Below are positions 1-9,384 of a stretch of 64,000 nucleotides of DNA, piece after piece; within the stretch, counting starts at the first letter, position 1, and each line of letters starts with the position of its first letter. The notes beneath the pieces were generated by a model. The model was not told the DNA's origin. It made no database searches and was given only the letters and a program-made list of their open reading frames with translations. Origin of the DNA: [Leptolyngbya] sp. JSC-1 (lineage in GTDB: Bacteria; Cyanobacteriota; Cyanobacteriia; Elainellales; Elainellaceae); the NCBI GenBank assembly GCA_000733415.1, contig KL662191.1, positions 905,939-969,938 on the forward strand. Reading direction: 5' to 3'. The translations under genes and the position numbers were made by a program.

Positions 1-2409
1 CCCACTGGTCAAGGTCACCTGGTAGAAGTCTTCCGGGTCAGCAGCGTTGACAGTACCGCTGACAATCTGACCAAACACACCCAGCGTGCCCAGGTCTCGG
101 GTGACATTGAGGGCTACGGTCTTACTGTCGCTCAATGCTCCGCCACTGCCAGTGTTGCCATTGTCGTTCACCGTGATGTTGAGGCTGTCATTGCCAGAGA
201 AGTTGTTGGAGCTGCTATAACGCAGGTTGGTGAGGGCAGTGTTGATGTCACTGACAGTGCCCGTGAGCGTGACGGTGCTGGTGTTGTTGTTGCCAATCGT
301 TACACCCCCAGAGGTGGCCACATTGAGCGTGCCGCTGTTAACCCTCAGGGTGACGCTGACCGGACTTGTACCTGCATCGACATCGCTGATGCTGATGCCG
401 CTAATCAAGCTGTTGCTGGAGAGGATGGACTGGGAAGGGGAAGCTAGGTTGACCACGGGTGCATCGTTGACGGCGGTGACGTTGACCGTGAAGCTGGTGT
501 CTACAAAGAGGCCGCCGGGGTCAGTGGCGCGGACGGTGAAGTTGGCCGCGCCAAAGGCGTTGGCGACATAGTCCAGGGTGAGGATGCCGTTGCTGATGCT
601 GGTACTCACTAAGCCGGGGTTGCTGTTGGCCGTGACGCTGTAGCTCAAGCCGGAGTCAGGGGTTTCGGCATCGGCAAAGGCATCGAACAGGTTGATGGTG
701 GTAGCAGGGGTATCTTCGTTCACCGTGACGTTGGCGATGCCGGTGGTGGTGGGAGCGCTGTTGGGGACAGGAAGCGGCAAGGACGCGCCATAAATATTGT
801 CATTGTCCGTCGCCGTGTTCGTATCGTCGCCAGCACTATTGTTGCTGAAGCTGACGTTCGTTCCCCGGATAGTGGGCAGGCTGGTGGGCATGCCCTGGTT
901 ATTGCCGTTGCTGTTGGTCAAGGTATCCAGGATGAAAATCGCGCCGCCCTTGCCCAGCCCGGCACTGCTACGGACACCGCCGCCGCTGCCGCCTGTGGCT
1001 GAATTGTTGTTGAAACTCACGGTATCAAGCGTCAGGATGCCAGAGCGCAGAAAGATGGCACCGCCCAGACCGCCACCGCCGCCACCACCGCCGCCTTGAC
1101 CGTTGATGCTGACATTGAGGCCGTTGCCGCTGCCGCCGCTGCTACCGCCGCCACCGTTGCCACCGAAGTTGCCGCCGCTACCACCGCCGCCGCTCAGGGG
1201 ACTGGGACCAAAAATATCAGCGAGAACGGCAGCACTGCCCCCGCCGCCGCCGCCGCCGAAGCCACCCCTGCTCCCATCATCAGCATTAGCTCTGAAATTG
1301 GGGGGAGTAATCTGAGCACTGGAGCTGCCGCCACTACCGCCGCCGCTAAAACTACCAGCCCCACCGCTACTCCCGCTGCCGCCAGCTCCACCGTTACCAG
1401 TAGCACTGATATTGCCGGCAGGGCTGTTACTGGTACTGTTGGCGAAAATGTTGCCGTTGCTGCCGTTGCCGCCAATCGCTTGGTTATTGCTAAAGACAAC
1501 ATTCGTCAGCGTCACCGTGCCGCTGTCCATATACAGTGCACCCCCCAATCCGGCTCCGCCGCCGCCGCCGCCACCCGCCGCTCCAACAATCCCAGAGCTA
1601 TTACTAGCCGTCGCTGCCTCCCCAGGCCCACCGTTTCCGCCGCGGGCCACACCGCCCGTCAGGGTTAGGTTCGAGAAACTGACTGTGCCACCTGCGACGA
1701 AAAAGATGCGATTGTTATTGCCGTTGATGGTGTTGTTGTTGCCAATCAACGCAATGTTGCTGTTGATTGCGGGTAGGACACCACTCAAACTGAACGACCC
1801 GGTCAGCGTGATCGTGTCGTCGCCGCTCTGAGCATTGGCACTACTAATCGCACTGGTCAGGGAGTCAAAATTATTGGCGTTAAAGTTTGCCAGCACGTTC
1901 TGATAGGTTGCCTTTGCCCCATCCGATAGCAAATCGGACGCCTCAATGCTGCCCGTGCTAAACTCCAGCGTCCAATTCCCGCCCAGTACACTGCTGCCTG
2001 TTAGATCGGTGGAGGCGGCCACATCGGCTCCTGTGAGTTGGGCCAGACTGTTGACAAATGCCTTTCCTGTCGGGTCTGCCGCCACATTGCAGCCATAGAG
2101 CAGAATGTCGGCATCAGCGGTGAGTGATTGTGACCAGAGCTGTAGCTCAGCGTCATACTGGCTCAGCTCAGCCACGGTTGTGTCGCCCAACCGCAACGCA
2201 CCATTGCTGCCATGCGAAACCAGGTGAACCGCACTCACACCAGAACGACCCGCTAAAACCTGGGTGATTTGTGCAATCGCATCCTGAGATGAATCGAGCA
2301 GATGTACCTCGGTGCCTCCTTTGAACTGGGAAATCAGCGAGGCAGAATCAGCCACCCCAACATCGACAAAGGCAATCTCAGTTAGACTCAAACTCTCTAG
2401 ATTGGACAT
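1..2409 (-). CDS. DUF4347 / glycine-rich / cadherin-like surface protein (partial)
   Basis: The first 803 residues of a large exoprotein are present and the reading frame is still open at the window edge. The start is an ATG preceded by AAGAGG about 5 bases upstream. Residues ~10-165 match the DUF4347 domain (VHLVSHGSNGALRLGD, LLYGCNVA), known from giant cyanobacterial surface and RTX proteins. Residues ~170-540 form a very Gly/Asn-rich stretch with NNNTINGNNNRI-like and SFSNLTLTGG-like repeats, probably a right-handed beta-helix of the Pmp/filamentous type. Cadherin-like units follow (VNVTAVNDAPVV), and the visible end resembles a PPC domain (DPEDFYQVTL). No classical signal peptide is visible, so type I secretion is the likely route. 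Function is inferred as adhesion or cell-surface coat. DUF4347 assignment is firm; the rest is pattern-based. Confidence 0.85.
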   Translation of the reverse strand, partial: MSNLESLSLTEIAFVDVGVADSASLISQFKGGTEVHLLDSSQDAIAQITQVLAGRSGVSAVHLVSHGSNGALRLGDTTVAELSQYDAELQLWSQSLTADADILLYGCNVAADPTGKAFVNSLAQLTGADVAASTDLTGSSVLGGNWTLEFSTGSIEASDLLSDGAKATYQNVLANFNANNFDSLTSAISSANAQSGDDTITLTGSFSLSGVLPAINSNIALIGNNNTINGNNNRIFFVAGGTVSFSNLTLTGGVARGGNGGPGEAATASNSSGIVGAAGGGGGGGAGLGGALYMDSGTVTLTNVVFSNNQAIGGNGSNGNIFANSTSNSPAGNISATGNGGAGGSGSSGGAGSFSGGGSGGSSSAQITPPNFRANADDGSRGGFGGGGGGGSAAVLADIFGPSPLSGGGGSGGNFGGNGGGGSSGGSGNGLNVSINGQGGGGGGGGGLGGAIFLRSGILTLDTVSFNNNSATGGSGGGVRSSAGLGKGGAIFILDTLTNSNGNNQGMPTSLPTIRGTNVSFSNNSAGDDTNTATDNDNIYGASLPLPVPNSAPTTTGIANVTVNEDTPATTINLFDAFADAETPDSGLSYSVTANSNPGLVSTSISNGILTLDYVANAFGAANFTVRATDPGGLFVDTSFTVNVTAVNDAPVVNLASPSQSILSSNSLISGISISDVDAGTSPVSVTLRVNSGTLNVATSGGVTIGNNNTSTVTLTGTVSDINTALTNLRYSSSNNFSGNDSLNITVNDNGNTGSGGALSDSKTVALNVTRDLGTLGVFGQIVSGTVNAADPEDFYQVTLTSG

Positions 2410-2513
2410 ACTAACCTCTTGAGTAATCAAACGGGTCATCCAGACGAACACAAACAGCACAAGTCCCCAGCTTCTTCAAACAGCCAGGGCACGAATGGGA
2501 TTAGCCACTGCCG

Positions 2514-2762
2514 CTACCACCTCAAACCCAATCGCCACCCCCAAACGGGGCAGCGACTAACCGCGAAAGCAACGGCAATAGCTGAGGAAATTGACGCAAT
2601 CGGTGGACTGATGCCGGTCTGACCCGATGGAGTAGGCTGAATGGCAATCCAACCGGCAATCAGAATCAATAAAGTGAAGGTGATGGCAAATGTTGCAGCT
2701 ATCGTGCGAGCAATTGGAACAGCCGCGACCGACTCAAACCGACCGGAAGAACGATAAAGCAT
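2514..2762 (-). CDS. possible small membrane protein
   Basis: An 82-residue ORF begins MLYRSSGRFE and has one convincing hydrophobic segment (AATFAITFTLLILIAGWIAI, residues ~24-43) and a second weaker one near the C terminus. It lies directly upstream of the DUF4347 gene on the same strand. The ribosome binding site is poor and the family is not recognised. An ORF on the other strand overlaps it, so coding is uncertain. A longer version could start at 2885, but its Cys- and His-rich leader looks non-coding. Confidence 0.25.
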   Translation of the reverse strand: MLYRSSGRFESVAAVPIARTIAATFAITFTLLILIAGWIAIQPTPSGQTGISPPIASISSAIAVAFAVSRCPVWGWRLGLRW

Positions 2763-3440
2763 ACTTACATGACAAAGGGCATGACAAAGGGGGGGACTTT
2801 GGTGGACCGACGCGGCAACTTGGATCGTCTTGCTGAGGCAGCAACATTCTCCCAGCCATACCACTGCAATACTGGCTAGATTCACTCGGTCTTAACGCCA
2901 ACATTAGCGTTATTTATAGAAACTCCTAAGCGCCAGACTCACGGTCCACTCTCAAACTTATAAAGCAAGTTTACGGAACTCTGTCATTCCTTCAACTTAA
3001 ATTTATACAAGCTTGACAGAAGAATTACGGAAGTTAACAAACCGGCTATCATCCACCAGCCCCACCCCACCCTCAACTGCGGGATTCACAAAAAGTCATT
3101 CAACTACGCTTGCGTTATGGTGCTCAATGCTCTATGCTTTGCTCACGAGTTCAGTGATGCTGAACCGGTAGGCAGCTTAAGGCGAGGTCGCTGACTAGAA
3201 GTGTAACCAGCACAACTAGCCAGCTAACCAAAGTCTCTGTTAGCAGCAGAGGACCTGGCTGTGTCAAGTGTAAACGATCGTTGCGACAGATGGACCGCTT
3301 GTCGGTGCAACAGTTTCTGTTGCATTTCTGCTGCAACCGGATCGGGCAATTTGACACACCTCGTTACCCTGTGGTTAGACCACCACGCCTTAAGTTTTCT
3401 TCTCACTCCACAAACAGCAAGAAAACAAAGGCGAATCACG
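2763..3440. other. intergenic, no supported gene
   Basis: AT-richer spacer between the small membrane ORF and a small plus-strand gene. Short ORFs exist on both strands but have Cys/Arg-rich compositions and no ribosome binding sites. It probably holds the promoters of both flanking genes; no clear -35/-10 pair could be assigned. Confidence 0.4.
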
Positions 3441-3677
3441 ATGACAGCAGAGTTTAATCCACTGTTAGCAAAGCAGTTTGGCGACCCGTTTGGTAATTCG
3501 GGCATCAACCTGGGCGGCGACAAGCTGCGCATCTGGTTGATTGGCACTCAGGAACAGATCGAGTTTGCCATCCACGAGTTGGTAGTCAAGCAGGTCGCCA
3601 GCGACCGGGGCAAGTTTACGCCGATTGTGCCCTTTCCCCTACTAGCAGGCAAATACATCAGCATCTTAGTGCGTTGA
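3441..3677 (+). CDS. small hypothetical protein (78 aa)
   Basis: The ATG at MTAEFNPLLAKQF follows AAAGG about 8 bases upstream. The frame continues further 5', but that leader is Cys/Trp-rich and unlike protein. The 78-residue product has a regular alternating hydrophobic pattern (LRIWLIGTQEQIEFAIHELV) that suggests a small alpha/beta fold. It is soluble, with no signal peptide. The family is not recognised and no function is assigned. The neighbours, exoproteins and a decayed nuclease, give no functional clue. Confidence 0.55.
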   Translation: MTAEFNPLLAKQFGDPFGNSGINLGGDKLRIWLIGTQEQIEFAIHELVVKQVASDRGKFTPIVPFPLLAGKYISILVR

Positions 3678-3768
3678 TTCCAGCTATTAGCCCAATCATT
3701 AACTCAGCTATGATCTTAGGTATTACCTTAGTAGTTGGTTTATTCCTGTAGAGCTACGGTCAAAACTA

Positions 3769-4239
3769 TTGAAGCACTCATGCTCAATCATTACCGAGGT
3801 AATACCAAAGTTAAATAGCTGCTTGCCGGTCTATCCAGTGCTGGTGAACATTCTCCCGCCTGCTGCCTCAGTTGTAATTGCCCAGCGCTATGAGTCTAGC
3901 TTTCTGGGGCTAGAAGCGAGACAGGACTATCGCGTCATCAACCTCTGGGAGGTAGAGGCAGAGCTAGTATTTGAGCAGTCACTCACGGCCCTATTGCCCT
4001 TTGTACCGATTCTGAAGCAGGGCGGAGAAGTAGCGGTCGTGCAGCGAGCATTGAACCAGTTGCGGCAGGATCAGCAGATGGTGGAGTTGGAATCGTTGCC
4101 ATCAGAGATCGTAGCTCAGGTGCAAGCCCTTGACTTGGAACAGCTAGAGGCGTTAGGAGAGGCGCTGCTTGACTTCTCTGCCCTGACCAATCTGCTAGAT
4201 TGGCTAGCCAGCCACCGACCAAACCGTGAGCAGAGTTAG
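3769..4239 (+). pseudogene. truncated Rpn-family nuclease / DUF4351 protein
   Basis: The 156 residues match only the C-terminal half of the Rpn-type recombination-promoting nuclease / putative transposase family common in cyanobacteria. Seen are the LGLEARQDYRVINLWEVEAELV block, the LLPFVPILKQGGE block, and the C-terminal DUF4351 helix pair (LEQLEALGEALLDFSALTNLLDWL region). The N-terminal PD-(D/E)XK catalytic part, usually about 100 residues, is missing. The first ~20 residues (MKHSCSIITEVIPK) do not fit the family. It is therefore most likely a decayed copy without nuclease activity. Its last 4 bases overlap the 3' end of the convergent VCBS/RTX gene. Confidence 0.7.
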
Positions 4240-6011
4240 ACAAACGTGGCAAAGTCGCTTGCTCTGAGAGCAGGTTGGTCATTCAGAACAGCAAACTGAC
4301 CGCCAGACTGACCGCCACCCCCAAACCCAGAGCGGGAGCCGTTCGGGTTATAGTAGAGCCGTCCCAAGTCGCGGACATAGGTAATCAGGGCGCGGCTGGT
4401 TTTTGCGCCTGCAATGTCATCGACTGTAGCAAAGCGAATGCGTTGGCCTGCTTCTAGCGCCGTGAAGGTACCTGCATCGAGGATAATCTTGTCCCTACCG
4501 CGCTCAAAATCAACGATTCGGTCAATCCCCAACAACTGACGGCTAAAGGGCGTTGCCAATCCGTCTGGATAATTGGGTGTTGCGCTGAAGATAAAGCTAT
4601 CCTTGCCTCTACCACCCGTGAGTCGGTCGTTCCCTGCTCCGCCAATTAGCTGGTCATCGCCGTTAGAACCTAGCAGTTCGTCGTTGCCAGACGAACCGTT
4701 CAGCAGATTGGCGCGCCGGTTGCCCCGAATCCGATCATCCCGCACTGTACCAATCGCATCATCGAAGCCTTTCACCGATTTGGTAATTCGGGTAGGGCCA
4801 TTCAGCACGAAAGTACCTTTGTCGAGATCAATCCGCACCGCGCCGCTGAACTCACTGGAGGCATCGACGAACTTCTTGTCGTCATCGGTCGTGCCAATCG
4901 CAATAGCATCGGTGGCAGTAGTGTTGTTGAGGAACACGGTGGCATCTTGATTGGCAGGATTGATACCCACCCAATCGAGCTTATTGTCCTGGTTAAAGTC
5001 GCCGGTTGCCAGCTTGGAGCTACCAAACGATCCAGAGGCCAGGAACGAAACCGGACGGCTGAAGCTGCCTCTGCCGTTGCCCAGAAAAATCGAAGTGCCG
5101 TCGCTGCCAGAGCCGAGGAATGTCGTTGCTAAATCAACCCGCCCATCTCCATTAAAATCTCCAGCTGTAATCGCACTAGCATTCTGCTCAGTTTGAAAAA
5201 CCAACCGCAGCGAACCAGTCAGATCGCCTAGCAGCACAGAAACCGTGCGCCCCGACAGGGCAGCGACATCGAGTCTGCCATCGCCATTAAAGTCAGCCGT
5301 GACTAGATCGGATGCGCCGTAGGAGTTGCTCTTGAGGTCTACTGCCGGACGTTCGGTGAAGCCGCCTTTGCCATCACCCAGCAGCAGCAACAGTTTGTTG
5401 GCATTGGTAGTACTGGATATTGTGAGTGCCGCAATATCCAACCGGCCATCGTTATTGAAATCTTTCAGCGTTAAGGCTTTGGGACTATCGCTAAGCGTCT
5501 GAGTTTTGACCGAACTAAAGTCACCCGCTCCATTGCCGAGTAAAATTGACAGACTTCTGCCGCCTGCCGTCACTGCATCTAGACGTCGATCTCCATCGAT
5601 ATCTCCCACCGCCACGGCCTGCGGATTATCGGGCAGAATTTGGCTGGTGGTGCTAGCGCGAAAATTGCCGCGATTATTGCCTAGATTGACAAACACGTCG
5701 CTGATGGTACTGCCAAATAGATCGCCAACGGTGATCACATCTAAAACGTTATCGTTATTGAAATCTCCAACCGCGAGGGCCGTAGCTGAGCCAAATCCCG
5801 CCCCTGAAGACACGATCGGCGACGAGTTGAACCGGCCATTGCTGCTACCCAACAGGACCGAAACAGCACCCGTTTGCACAACTGACGATGACGCTACAGT
5901 TCCACCAGAAATTAAATCTAGGATGCCATCGCCATTCACATCGGCTACAGCAACTGAGTAGGGCGTTACACCAACCCGGACGGTATTTCCAGCGTCGAAA
6001 CTCACAGACAT
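4236..6011 (-). CDS. VCBS/FG-GAP repeat protein with RTX calcium-binding tail
   Basis: A 591-residue secreted-type protein. The first ~370 residues hold seven FG-GAP/VCBS units, each with a calcium-loop motif such as VADVNGDGILDL, AGDFNGDGRVDL and TGDFNQDNKLDW, expected to form a beta-propeller. Around residues 430-480 there are RTX nonapeptides (GNDELLGSNGDDQ, GGAGNDRLTGG) and then the DRIVDFERGRDKI block usual after RTX repeats. There is no N-terminal signal peptide, which fits export by a type I system through a C-terminal signal. The start has AAGGAG 13 bases upstream. The role is unknown; a calcium-stabilised adhesin or matrix protein is likely. No type I secretion genes occur in the window. 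Confidence 0.88.
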   Translation of the reverse strand: MSVSFDAGNTVRVGVTPYSVAVADVNGDGILDLISGGTVASSSVVQTGAVSVLLGSSNGRFNSSPIVSSGAGFGSATALAVGDFNNDNVLDVITVGDLFGSTISDVFVNLGNNRGNFRASTTSQILPDNPQAVAVGDIDGDRRLDAVTAGGRSLSILLGNGAGDFSSVKTQTLSDSPKALTLKDFNNDGRLDIAALTISSTTNANKLLLLLGDGKGGFTERPAVDLKSNSYGASDLVTADFNGDGRLDVAALSGRTVSVLLGDLTGSLRLVFQTEQNASAITAGDFNGDGRVDLATTFLGSGSDGTSIFLGNGRGSFSRPVSFLASGSFGSSKLATGDFNQDNKLDWVGINPANQDATVFLNNTTATDAIAIGTTDDDKKFVDASSEFSGAVRIDLDKGTFVLNGPTRITKSVKGFDDAIGTVRDDRIRGNRRANLLNGSSGNDELLGSNGDDQLIGGAGNDRLTGGRGKDSFIFSATPNYPDGLATPFSRQLLGIDRIVDFERGRDKIILDAGTFTALEAGQRIRFATVDDIAGAKTSRALITYVRDLGRLYYNPNGSRSGFGGGGQSGGQFAVLNDQPALRASDFATFV

Positions 6012-6320
6012 AAAACAGAATGCTCCTTAAGCAGGGAATTTTAGATGATATGCGGGTTCATCTTAGCTACGTCAATCAACACTAAGCAGGCAAGCATAAT
6101 TAAACACTAAACGTAGGGCAGGCATCCTGCCTGCTGGCGAACTAGATAGCGGATCAGTTATCCAGATTACGGGTCTGCCCAATCATTGAATTGACCTACT
6201 TTAGTAGACTTAGCTATATCGCACCAGGTTCCTTTTTAAATTTTTAATTGATGGTAATTCGCGTTTAATGTAAATCACCTTAAACGCAGACCAACCATTA
6301 AACTGAATTACAAATTATTT
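6012..6320. other. intergenic with two hairpins
   Basis: Spacer between two minus-strand genes. It holds a GC-rich hairpin at 6118-6134 (GCAGGCAT...CCTGC) of the short-hairpin family seen elsewhere in the window, and an 8-bp stem formed by 6261-6268 and 6280-6287 (GCGTTTAA/TTAAACGC). The second hairpin lies just 3' of the ABC exporter gene and may act in termination, but no T-run follows it. Confidence 0.45.
6118..6134. repeat. short GC-rich interspersed hairpin
   Basis: The palindrome reads gcaggcatcctgcctgc. Similar GGGCAnnnTGCC hairpins are found in other intergenic regions here (about 14771, 20383, 26214 and 42530). Confidence 0.5.
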
Positions 6321-8078
6321 CTACTCGCCTTCCTCAATCGCTTCCTCCATTGCATGGGTTTCCCAAAGCGACTGATAGAGGCCATCTTGGGCCAATAATT
6401 CCCCATGGGTGCCCGCCTGCACGATGCGGCCATGATCCATCACCAGAATTCGATCTGCCGCCGCCGCTGCTGAAAGCTGGTGAGAAATAAACAGAACCGT
6501 TTTGCGCTCTGTCCCTTCTGAGAGCTGATTCAAAATTGCCGTTGCGGTTTGGTTATCCACACTAGAGAGGGCATCATCCAAAATCAAAACGGGTGCATCC
6601 ACCAACAAGGCGCGAGCGAGGGCGGTCCGCTGGCGCTGTCCACCGGAAAGGGTAATGCCTCGTTCGCCCACAATCGTTTTGTACTGCTGCGGAAAATTGA
6701 GAATTTCGGGATGGATCTGGGCCTGTTTGGCGGCCTGCTCCACTTCTGGCTGTTCGCTAGTGGGATCCCCGTAGCGGATATTGTTTTTGATCGTCGTGCT
6801 GAACAAAAAGCTTTCCTGGGGCACATAGGCAATCGCCGCCCGCAGATCGCGCAGCCGGATCTGAGTAATGTCGTAGCCATCGAGGTAGAGTTGGCCGGGG
6901 GCAATGTCGAGTAGACGCGGCAACGCATTGGCGAGAGTAGACTTCCCGGAACCAATCGATCCAACAACGGCCACGGTTTCGCCCGGTTTAATCGTGAAGC
7001 TGACATCATTGAGGGCTGGTGTAGTAGCTCCCGGATAGGTATAGGTGAGGTGATGGGCACTCAGCCAGCCGCGCACATCCGACCGGGGCAGGGCAATCGC
7101 ATTCGGGGCGTCCTGAACTTGCGGCTTGGTAGAGAGGATGGCTTCCAAGCGGTCGATACTCACCTCGCCCCGCTGATAGGCCGTAATTGTAAAGCCCAGC
7201 AGCGCTGTGGGAAATACTAGCCGTTCGGCAAACAACAGCAGCGCCACAAAATCCCCGACGCTGAGGGTGGCAGCGGCAATCGCCCCAATTCCCAAGACTA
7301 AAATGACCAGTTGACTGAGGCTAGCCAACCCGCGCAGTAAGGGAAACAGCGTATTTTGCGTTTTCGACAGCCGCAGATTGGCACTCAGCAATTGCTGATT
7401 CAACTGACGAAAGGCATGCCGCTCGTTTTCTTCTTGGGCATAGATCTTGATTAGGGCAATGCCGCTCATGTCTTCCTGGATCAGATCGCTCAGGTCCGCC
7501 GTTTCCTGTTGTACTGCTAGCTGTTGTGCTCGCAGCCGATGGCTAAACAACTGCACCAAAATCAGAATCGCCGGGTAAACTGCCAACGAGGCCAGCGTCA
7601 GCTTCACGTCAATTCCTAACATTGCAGGCAGCGTCAGCCCATAGGCAAACACCATATTCGCCAAACTGAGGACGGCAAAACCCAACAGGCGGCGAATATT
7701 GTCCACATCGCTGGTGGCGCGGCTGATCAAATCTCCGGGCGTGTTGATCGTAAAGTAGGCTGGTTCTAGCGTCAGTAGATGCTTGAAGATGCGCTGCTTC
7801 AGGTCAAACTCTACCTGTCGCCCCACGCCAAACAGCAACACCCGCGATAACATCCGCACCACCCACATCACCGACGCCAGCAGCAAAACCAGCAGTGCGT
7901 AGTAGATAACGCGATTCAGATTAAAGGTCTGCTGTAGCTCATCCAGCCCATCCCGAATCAGCAGCGGAATGTAGACCCCTACCGCATTGACCACAAACAA
8001 AGAAAAAATACCGATGGCTGCTTTACGCCAGTGAGGCCGCAGGTAGGTTGCTAGGGTTTGCAGTCGGGAGTGAGCCAT
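6321..8078 (-). CDS. ABC exporter half-transporter (permease + ATPase)
   Basis: A 585-residue type IV ABC exporter subunit. Residues 1-310 form the six-helix membrane domain. Residues ~340-580 form the ATPase with Walker A GSIGSGKST (373-381), signature LSGGQ (477-481) and Walker B VLILDD (497-502). The residue after the Walker B aspartate is Asp instead of the usual catalytic Glu (LDDALSSVD). This is typical of the degenerate-site partner in heterodimeric exporters such as BmrC/YheI. It is expected to work with a second half-transporter, but none is adjacent. Substrate is unknown: a drug, lipid or peptide. It sits downstream of the YdcF-family gene on the same strand, 208 bases away, so co-transcription is possible but unproven. 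Confidence 0.9.
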   Translation of the reverse strand: MAHSRLQTLATYLRPHWRKAAIGIFSLFVVNAVGVYIPLLIRDGLDELQQTFNLNRVIYYALLVLLLASVMWVVRMLSRVLLFGVGRQVEFDLKQRIFKHLLTLEPAYFTINTPGDLISRATSDVDNIRRLLGFAVLSLANMVFAYGLTLPAMLGIDVKLTLASLAVYPAILILVQLFSHRLRAQQLAVQQETADLSDLIQEDMSGIALIKIYAQEENERHAFRQLNQQLLSANLRLSKTQNTLFPLLRGLASLSQLVILVLGIGAIAAATLSVGDFVALLLFAERLVFPTALLGFTITAYQRGEVSIDRLEAILSTKPQVQDAPNAIALPRSDVRGWLSAHHLTYTYPGATTPALNDVSFTIKPGETVAVVGSIGSGKSTLANALPRLLDIAPGQLYLDGYDITQIRLRDLRAAIAYVPQESFLFSTTIKNNIRYGDPTSEQPEVEQAAKQAQIHPEILNFPQQYKTIVGERGITLSGGQRQRTALARALLVDAPVLILDDALSSVDNQTATAILNQLSEGTERKTVLFISHQLSAAAAADRILVMDHGRIVQAGTHGELLAQDGLYQSLWETHAMEEAIEEGE

Positions 8079-8286
8079 TGATCGATTGGTAGTAAATTCT
8101 CAAATAAACAAAAAACAAGCAAAAAACAAGCAAAGTTAGCTTCAGCCAGCAGAGTACACCCGCAGCTAATGCCTTTCTTATTCTGGCGCATTGGCTCTCT
8201 TCACCGTTCAACGATTTACTGCTCACTTGAGCAGTGCTACAAACGGACACAAAAAATTACAGACTCGAAAAGAGCTATGCAGCAGC

Positions 8287-9384
8287 TTACATGGTGAGGG
8301 GATCGGCTAGCCACCCTCGCAGGAAGTAGTAAACCGTGGTCAGATACTCGTTCACCACCCGTGAGGTGATTACCAGCGCCTCTGCACTCGGAATTAGATC
8401 GGTGAGAGCGGCCAACTCCCAACCCCGCTGTAGCTGAAACACATAGAAGTCGGTAGGGCAGGGGATGACTTCAAAGTACAACCGCCGAAAGGTGGAACTG
8501 GCTCGTCGGGCCATGATCACTGGCGTCACGAGGACAATCGGGATTCGAGCGCTGATTGACCCAGAAGACGGCAGCTCGCGCACGCCATTGTCGCAAACGG
8601 CAAACAGCCGACACTCTATATTCTGGCTTTGCGGATCGAGGATGCGGCGGGCTTCAATCGCGCTAGTGCGAGGATCTACCCCAATTCGATCGAGTTTGAT
8701 CTGGCTTTGGGGCACTCCATTGCGGGTTAATAGCGCAATCACCGCCTGGTCTTCGCTGGTTAAGGGGCGTCCACGAGCATCGACGGGCTGGGGGCCAATG
8801 CTGACGATGACGAGTGGGTTGTTACCTCGTTGTGTCCGGGTGGTGTATAGCTCAGCGGCATAGAGCAAACGCGCTTGCAGCGTGATGCTGATCCCATCGC
8901 CAGAACGGGTCATCTGGGTACGGATGCGAGCGGCTGGATCAATCGGGACGGCACCATCCCCCAGAACAACAATCGCCTGCACGGCTCGTGGGTTAGAGGC
9001 TTCCTGTCGCCGAATTGCTTCCATCACTGAGCGCTGTTCGGTTTGGGCCGTCAGTAAATAGGCTGTGACTGGCAGACTGAAGATCAACAGGATCACAAAG
9101 GCGGCAATTACCTGGTTTGCTTTAATTTTTCCTGGTCCCTCAGCCAGTGCATAGGCCAGCAAAACCAAGACTAAACCTAAGGGGCGTAATGGAAAGGAAA
9201 GAATGGCCCACAGGATTCCAACGGTACGATTGCCGGGCTGAATGAAGGCCATTAGGATCAGGGCAATCAGAACGGCAACGCCAAACCAGGCAAAGTACTG
9301 GGTATTGTAAATTTTGGGCCAAAATGCCCGCAGCAGGTAGTAAAGCCCTACCAGAAGCAAAATCTGAGTAATCAGTTCAAACAT
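8287..9384 (-). CDS. YdcF/DUF218-family membrane protein
   Basis: A 365-residue protein with three to four N-terminal membrane helices (ITQILLLVGLYYLL; VAVLIALILMAFI; the PLGLVLVLLAYALA region; VIAAFVILLIFSLPV). A DUF218 (YdcF/SanA/ElyC) domain follows, recognised by AIVVLGDGAV, the LQARLLYAAELY helix and IVLVTPVIMARRASSTFRR. Family members act in envelope polysaccharide or peptidoglycan metabolism, but the reaction is not established. The ATG encoding MFELITQ was chosen because AAGGA lies ~10 bases upstream; a GTG 18 bases earlier would add MEGKAA but has its GGAGG too close. The nearby sugar transferase is consistent with an envelope role. Confidence 0.82.
   Translation of the reverse strand: MFELITQILLLVGLYYLLRAFWPKIYNTQYFAWFGVAVLIALILMAFIQPGNRTVGILWAILSFPLRPLGLVLVLLAYALAEGPGKIKANQVIAAFVILLIFSLPVTAYLLTAQTEQRSVMEAIRRQEASNPRAVQAIVVLGDGAVPIDPAARIRTQMTRSGDGISITLQARLLYAAELYTTRTQRGNNPLVIVSIGPQPVDARGRPLTSEDQAVIALLTRNGVPQSQIKLDRIGVDPRTSAIEARRILDPQSQNIECRLFAVCDNGVRELPSSGSISARIPIVLVTPVIMARRASSTFRRLYFEVIPCPTDFYVFQLQRGWELAALTDLIPSAEALVITSRVVNEYLTTVYYFLRGWLADPLTM

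Noticed and set aside
1096..1668. Plus-strand Ala-rich ORF of 190 residues and its neighbours at 227-1831
   Set aside because: They run antisense to the DUF4347 gene; the Gly-rich codons of that gene read as Ala/Pro/Leu-rich frames on the other strand.
2419..2622. 67-residue plus-strand frame upstream of the DUF4347 gene
   Set aside because: His/Gln/Pro-rich with no ribosome binding site; it overlaps the more protein-like minus-strand frame.
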